DNA of 64,000 bases from Collinsella sp. (lineage in GTDB: Bacteria > Actinomycetota > Coriobacteriia > Coriobacteriales > Coriobacteriaceae). The stretch is taken from contig JAHYYJ010000002.1 in the NCBI GenBank assembly GCA_019425015.1, positions 124,001 through 188,000 on the forward strand, given 5' to 3'. The position numbers and the translations under genes were made by a program. The notes beneath the pieces were generated by a model that had not been told where the DNA came from, made no database searches, and saw nothing but the letters and a program-made list of their open reading frames with translations. Shown piece by piece: positions 59,027-64,000 of this stretch (position 1 is its first letter; every line of letters starts with the position of its first letter).

Positions 59027-59076
59027 AAACGCGGCTCGAGCGCCATCCCAAAATAGGCTGCCCGAGCCGCGTTTAA
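59027..59076 (-). terminator. Terminator of the amidohydrolase gene
   Basis: Perfect 12-bp arms AAACGCGGCTCG (59027-59038) and CGAGCCGCGTTT (59063-59074) around a 24-nt loop; GTTTG continues on the minus strand. Confidence 0.7.
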
Positions 59077-59092
59077 CGGTACGGCATGAATA

Positions 59093-60730
59093 TTAGCGCT
59101 CGTAGATTAAGTTGCCTGCCAGATAGGTTGCCTGAACCTTGGTAGCCTGGAGCTCTTGGGGGTCGATGGTGAGCGGGTTTTGGTCCAGGACTACCAGGTC
59201 GGCGTATTTGCCGGGTTCCAGGCTGCCGAGGTTTCGCTCGTCGCCTGCCGCGTAGGCGCTGCCCAGGGTGTAGTTGCGCAGAGCTGTAGCCGCGTCGATG
59301 CGCTCGCTGGGGAGCCAGCCGCCCTCGGGCCAGTGGCTGCGGGGATCTTGGCGCGTGATAGCCGTGTAGAGCACGTTCATGCTGGTAACGGCCGTGATGG
59401 GGCTGTCGGTACCGAAAGCTTGACGGATACCGCGCTGCTGATAAGTTGCGAACGGCCACATGATGCGGCTGCGTTCCAGGCCCAGGTCGCGCTCCGGGCC
59501 ACCCGGGTCGAGCGTGATGTGGCAAGGCTGGCTCGAGGCAATGACGTTGAGCTTGCGCAGACGATCGATGTCCTCGGGCAGCAGATTCTCCAAATGCTCA
59601 AGCGTATTATGGCCGTGCGGGGGCAAACCGTAGAGCTCTGCCGCCTCCTCAAAGATATCGAGTGCGGCATGGATGGCGCCGTCGCCGATAACGTGGATGC
59701 GCACGGTGTGGCCGCGCTCGGCTGCCGCCAGAACCAACTTGCGCATGCGCTCGACAGGAACCGTCAGACGGCCCTGGTCGCCCGGGAAGCGCGGGTTGGT
59801 ATAGGGCTCAGTGAGGTATGCAGTATGCTCGCTCGACACGCCGTCGAAGAACTGTTTAAAGCCTGGCGCCGAGAGCAGCGCATTGTTCGCGTAGCGGGTC
59901 TGGAGCTCTTCCAAGCGCGATTGGTCATCCAACAGCGTGGGAAACAAATGGGCGCGGATTCCCAGCTTGCCGGAGGCCTGCAGCTTGTCGTAAACATCGT
60001 CGCGAATAAAGTCACAGCCCGGCATGGGCATGAGCGACATATCGCAGATTGAGGTGATGCCTTGCTCGGCCATACGCTTCATCTGGTCGGCATACGAGCT
60101 CGCGATGCGGTCCTCGCCCAGCCACTCAAGACAGCGCGGCAGCAGCTGCATGGCCGCAGCCTCGTGAGCGATACCCGTAAGCTCCCCATTTGCATCTTTG
60201 TCGTAACTGCCACCCGCCGGAGGCTCGCTGTCGCGCGTAACGCCGAGCGCCTCGAGTGCGCGGCTGTTGAGCCACAGCGTGTGCCCGTCGCCCGAGTACA
60301 TAACGCAGGGACGATCAGGAAATGCCGCATCGAGGGAGGCCTTGGTAGGGTGCTCGGGCGGATCCCAGCGGTAATCGCGCCAGCCCTGCGTCACGACCCA
60401 GGCGTCGTCGGGCAGGTCCTGGGAAAACTTGAGCGCGTCCTGCACCAGCGCCGCCTCGGACGTGCCCATATCCATGAGCATATACGGTGAGGAGCCAACC
60501 GAGGTATGGAAGAAATGCAGGTGCGCATCGTGGAAACCGGGGCAGACAAACTGCTCGCCGTAATCGACCACCGGCGTGGCAGCAGGTGCGGCGTCAATCA
60601 CGTCATCGGGCGCACCGACTGCGACGATGCGATCGCCCGCAATGGCAATCGCCAGCTCGCGGGCGGTATCGATACCGTCTTGGGCGGTAAAAACGTTCTT
60701 GGAGCGGATAATCCGATCGATATGTTGCAT
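59093..60730 (-). CDS. Amidohydrolase 3 family protein (YtcJ type)
   Basis: A 545-aa metal-dependent hydrolase. The N-terminal beta-sandwich leads to the metal His pair in FVCPGFHDAHLHFFHT. Then come VMYSGDGHTLWLNSRALEAL, RIHVIGDGAIHAALDIF, the HNTLEHLENL segment and FGTDSPI with the last Asp. The C-terminal YTLGSAYAAGDERNLGSLEP closes the sandwich. Homologues act on amides or imidazolones; the substrate is unknown. ATG 60730 is chosen because GGGGA lies 5 nt before it; ATGs at 60736 and 60742 are possible. It is divergent from an M20 gene. Confidence 0.88.
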   Translation of the reverse strand: MQHIDRIIRSKNVFTAQDGIDTARELAIAIAGDRIVAVGAPDDVIDAAPAATPVVDYGEQFVCPGFHDAHLHFFHTSVGSSPYMLMDMGTSEAALVQDALKFSQDLPDDAWVVTQGWRDYRWDPPEHPTKASLDAAFPDRPCVMYSGDGHTLWLNSRALEALGVTRDSEPPAGGSYDKDANGELTGIAHEAAAMQLLPRCLEWLGEDRIASSYADQMKRMAEQGITSICDMSLMPMPGCDFIRDDVYDKLQASGKLGIRAHLFPTLLDDQSRLEELQTRYANNALLSAPGFKQFFDGVSSEHTAYLTEPYTNPRFPGDQGRLTVPVERMRKLVLAAAERGHTVRIHVIGDGAIHAALDIFEEAAELYGLPPHGHNTLEHLENLLPEDIDRLRKLNVIASSQPCHITLDPGGPERDLGLERSRIMWPFATYQQRGIRQAFGTDSPITAVTSMNVLYTAITRQDPRSHWPEGGWLPSERIDAATALRNYTLGSAYAAGDERNLGSLEPGKYADLVVLDQNPLTIDPQELQATKVQATYLAGNLIYER

Positions 60731-60817
60731 GGGCATCCCCATCTCTGGCAGGAAATTCAACACCCCCGAGTGTACTCCCCCGCCCTTGCAACAAAACTCC
60801 AAGCGGCAAACGGCAAC

Positions 60818-60847
60818 TTTACCAGCCCTAGCGGCAGGTGGCATACT
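60818..60847 (+). promoter_or_regulatory. Possible promoter of the M20 amidohydrolase gene
   Basis: TTTACC (60818-60823) and CATACT (60842-60847) are 18 nt apart, about 50 nt before the start. Confidence 0.4.
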
Positions 60848-60898
60848 GGAGAGAGCCTGTACGATTTTGCGATCAACCCAGCAAGGAGCAAATCGACC

Positions 60899-62362
60899 AT
60901 GACGAAAACCAAGGCACAGCAGATTATGGCAGCAACCGAGGTTCGCGCGGCAGACGACGTCACCGCGGCCATCCAAGATATCGCCGCCGAGTTTGAGCCC
61001 TATATCATCAAGCAGCGCCGGCACTTCCATAAGCACCCGGAGCTGAGCCTTGCCGAGGAGCGCACGACCTCCGACATCGCCAACCAGCTCGACGCCATGA
61101 ATATCCCCTACGAGCGTCCACTCAAGACGGGCCTGGTGGCGACGCTTCGCGGTACCGCGCCGGATGCCTACCGCGAGGACGGCACGCCGCGCCGCCGCAT
61201 CCTGCTGCGCGCCGATATCGACGCCCTGCCCGTCACCGAGCAGACCGGCGAGGAGTTCGCCAGCGTCAACGAGGGCTGCATGCATGCCTGCGGCCACGAC
61301 TGCCATATCGCCATGATGCTCGGCACGTTGCAGATTCTGCGCCACATGACCGATGACATTCACGGCGAGGTCCGCATCGTGTTCCAGCCCAGCGAGGAAA
61401 ACGGCCAGGGTGCCAAGCTCATGATCGGCACGGGCGTGCTCGACGGCGTCGATGGCGCCTACGCCGCGCACATCTGGAGTGAGGTCGACGCCGGCACCGT
61501 GAGCTGCGAGCCCGGACCGCGCATGGCCAATACCGACTGGTTCCGCATCGACGTCCGCGGCACCTCGTGCCACGGTGCCATGCCCCAGCGCGGTCACGAC
61601 GCCGTTATGGTTGCCGCCGAGATCGTCAACGCTCTGCAGACCATCGTTTCGCGCGAGATCAGTCCCTACGAGCCGGCCGTCATTACCGTCGGCGAGCTGC
61701 ACGGCGGAACCGCGCGCAACGTTATCGCCGGCACGGCCTACCTCGCCGGCACGGTGCGCACCTACGGCGATTCGACCCACGAGGAAATGCCGGAGCTCAT
61801 GCGCCGCATCGTGGAGCATACCGCGGCCGCCTTGGGCGCCGAGGCAAAGCTCACCGACTACACCATCGCCAACTACAAGGTCGAAAACGATGCCGCCTCG
61901 AGCGAGCGCTGCCGCCAGGCAGTAATCAAATGCTTGGGCCCCACCGGCCAAGGCCATTACCGCGGCACGCTTTCGGGCGAGGATTTTTCGGAGTACCTGC
62001 GCCGCGTACCGGGCGTGCTCGCCTTTGTAGGTACGCGCAACCCCAAGATTGGCGCCACGTACGCCCAACATTCCTGCTTCTACAAGATCGACGAGACTGT
62101 GCTGGCAAAGGGCTCCATGGTGGCCGCCCAGTATGCCATCGACTTTTTGGCCGAGCCCACCCAAGAGGAGCTCGACGGCCCCGCGATCACCGCGGTCGCC
62201 GAAACCAACCCCGACTTGGCCGCCAAGTTGCGCTCTGCCAAGGCCACGTCCGCCGAAGCTCGCGATGCTATCCATGATGCCCGCACGGCTCGTCATGCCG
62301 CGATCAAGGGCATCCACGATGCACGTGCCGCCGCTCGCCGCGAGGAGAAACACGACGAGTAG
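60899..62362 (+). CDS. M20 family metallopeptidase/amidohydrolase
   Basis: A 487-aa cytosolic hydrolase of the M20D type, which cleaves N-acyl amino acids, hippurate or indole-acetyl-amino acids. RRHFHKHPELSLAEERT, ILLRADIDALPVTEQTG, MHACGHDCHIAMMLG and QPSEENGQGAKLMI carry the metal ligands. The dimerisation domain includes DVRGTSCHGAMPQRGHDAV. A C-terminal extension of about 60 residues rich in Ala, Arg and His has no obvious fold. Its ATG follows AAGGAG. A broad role in recycling acylated amino acids is likely. Confidence 0.9.
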   Translation: MTKTKAQQIMAATEVRAADDVTAAIQDIAAEFEPYIIKQRRHFHKHPELSLAEERTTSDIANQLDAMNIPYERPLKTGLVATLRGTAPDAYREDGTPRRRILLRADIDALPVTEQTGEEFASVNEGCMHACGHDCHIAMMLGTLQILRHMTDDIHGEVRIVFQPSEENGQGAKLMIGTGVLDGVDGAYAAHIWSEVDAGTVSCEPGPRMANTDWFRIDVRGTSCHGAMPQRGHDAVMVAAEIVNALQTIVSREISPYEPAVITVGELHGGTARNVIAGTAYLAGTVRTYGDSTHEEMPELMRRIVEHTAAALGAEAKLTDYTIANYKVENDAASSERCRQAVIKCLGPTGQGHYRGTLSGEDFSEYLRRVPGVLAFVGTRNPKIGATYAQHSCFYKIDETVLAKGSMVAAQYAIDFLAEPTQEELDGPAITAVAETNPDLAAKLRSAKATSAEARDAIHDARTARHAAIKGIHDARAAARREEKHDE

Positions 62363-62406
62363 TCGATCCACGACCATCTCGCAGTCATAGCCGCATCGCG
62401 ATATCA

Positions 62407-62448
62407 AAGCGGGGGCGGACGCTTCGGCACGTCCGTCCCCGCTTATTT
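62407..62448 (+). terminator. Terminator of the M20 gene
   Basis: AAGCGGGGGCGGACG (62407-62421) and CGTCCGTCCCCGCTT (62430-62444) pair with one G-T mismatch; ATTTG follows. Confidence 0.82.
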
Positions 62449-62502
62449 GTCAAGCGCTATTTCTACCGTTTCTACCCCGTCCCCAAATGGCAGGTGGCAG
62501 GG

Positions 62503-63801
<1,299 letters not shown>

Positions 63802-63951
63802 CGAGATCATCCCTTCGTATCTTGAGCGAATCATCTGGATCGCAAACGATGTCTTTGGCATCATTATCACCCAATGTGGGGACAAATACTCCAACATGAC
63901 GCATTTGCAATGCGCAGGGCGCTATTCGATTGTTTGATAAGCTCGACCGCG

Positions 63952-64000
63952 TTAGTTCGTTCCGCGGAAACCCTTGCCGACGATCTCGGAGCTGTCGACA
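63952..64000 (-). CDS. Partial 3' end of an unidentified gene
   Basis: The last 15 codons before TAA (63952-63954) read VDSSEIVGKGFRGTN on the minus strand. Codon use looks like the surrounding genes, but only the tail is in the window, so neither function nor reality can be settled. Confidence 0.3.
   Translation of the reverse strand, partial: VDSSEIVGKGFRGTN

Noticed and set aside
58813..59076. Plus-strand 87-codon frame in the gap after the LTA-synthase-like gene.
   Set aside because: No ribosome site, no recognisable motif, and it runs into the terminator hairpin of the opposite gene.

Overview
The window is bacterial chromosome, GC-rich and tightly packed. The gene set fits a Gram-positive actinobacterium of the Coriobacteriia, most likely Collinsella-like. 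This is inferred from Bacillus-style gene blocks (disA-ispD-ispF-cysS-rlmB-rae1, veg-ispE), ClpC, a TatA, an ECF riboflavin transporter and high GC. No rRNA, phage, intact insertion sequence or CRISPR array was seen. About 46 protein genes and seven tRNAs can be supported, plus one gene remnant and one partial gene at the right edge.

Layout. 1-9.2 kb (+ strand): asnS, a WYL-type regulator, a three-gene ABC importer (lipoprotein, permease, ATPase), an MscS channel, a cytosolic Bmp-domain fusion and a phosphoesterase. 9.3-13.8 kb (-): the translation block tRNA-Tyr-Thr-Met-tuf, rpmG, tRNA-Trp, secE, nusG, rplK, rplA. 13.7-14.8 kb: a repeat-rich region with tRNA-Thr(TGT). 14.8-20.3 kb (-): disA-ispD-ispF-cysS-rlmB-rae1. 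20.4-25.7 kb: mntP behind a manganese riboswitch, a hipBA pair, pepD, and a RelB/PIN toxin-antitoxin pair. 25.8-42.6 kb (-): clpC, a ThrE-type exporter, lysS with a C-terminal tRNA-binding domain, greA, tatA, tRNA-Pro, veg-ispE, dtd, rdgB, rph, murI, a HAD phosphatase, a MurE-type ligase and asnB. 42.8-43.2 kb: tRNA-Val with a small tRNA-derived duplication. 43.5-48.5 kb (-): argCJBD behind an ArgR-like palindrome. 48.7-53.1 kb (-): an FMN-riboswitch operon of ribU, a fused EcfA pair, ecfT and two flavin-type split-barrel proteins. 53.2-55.4 kb: a giant hairpin and groEL-groES. 55.7-64 kb: a His/Cys-motif membrane protein, a remnant of a probable zinc-binding lipoprotein, an LTA-synthase-like enzyme, two amidohydrolases and a zinc-ribbon membrane protein.

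The genes are mostly housekeeping: tRNA charging and quality control, ribosome and translation factors, isoprenoid synthesis (ispD, E, F), peptidoglycan precursors (murI, MurE type), arginine synthesis and chaperones. The less ordinary content lies in: a family of terminator hairpins with a conserved GGGACAG core at gene ends; two other dispersed palindrome families; the ParB-like/Bmp fusion linked to a phosphoesterase with an altered metal motif; the LysRS fusion; riboflavin import genes joined to putative flavoproteins; and tRNA-derived scars.
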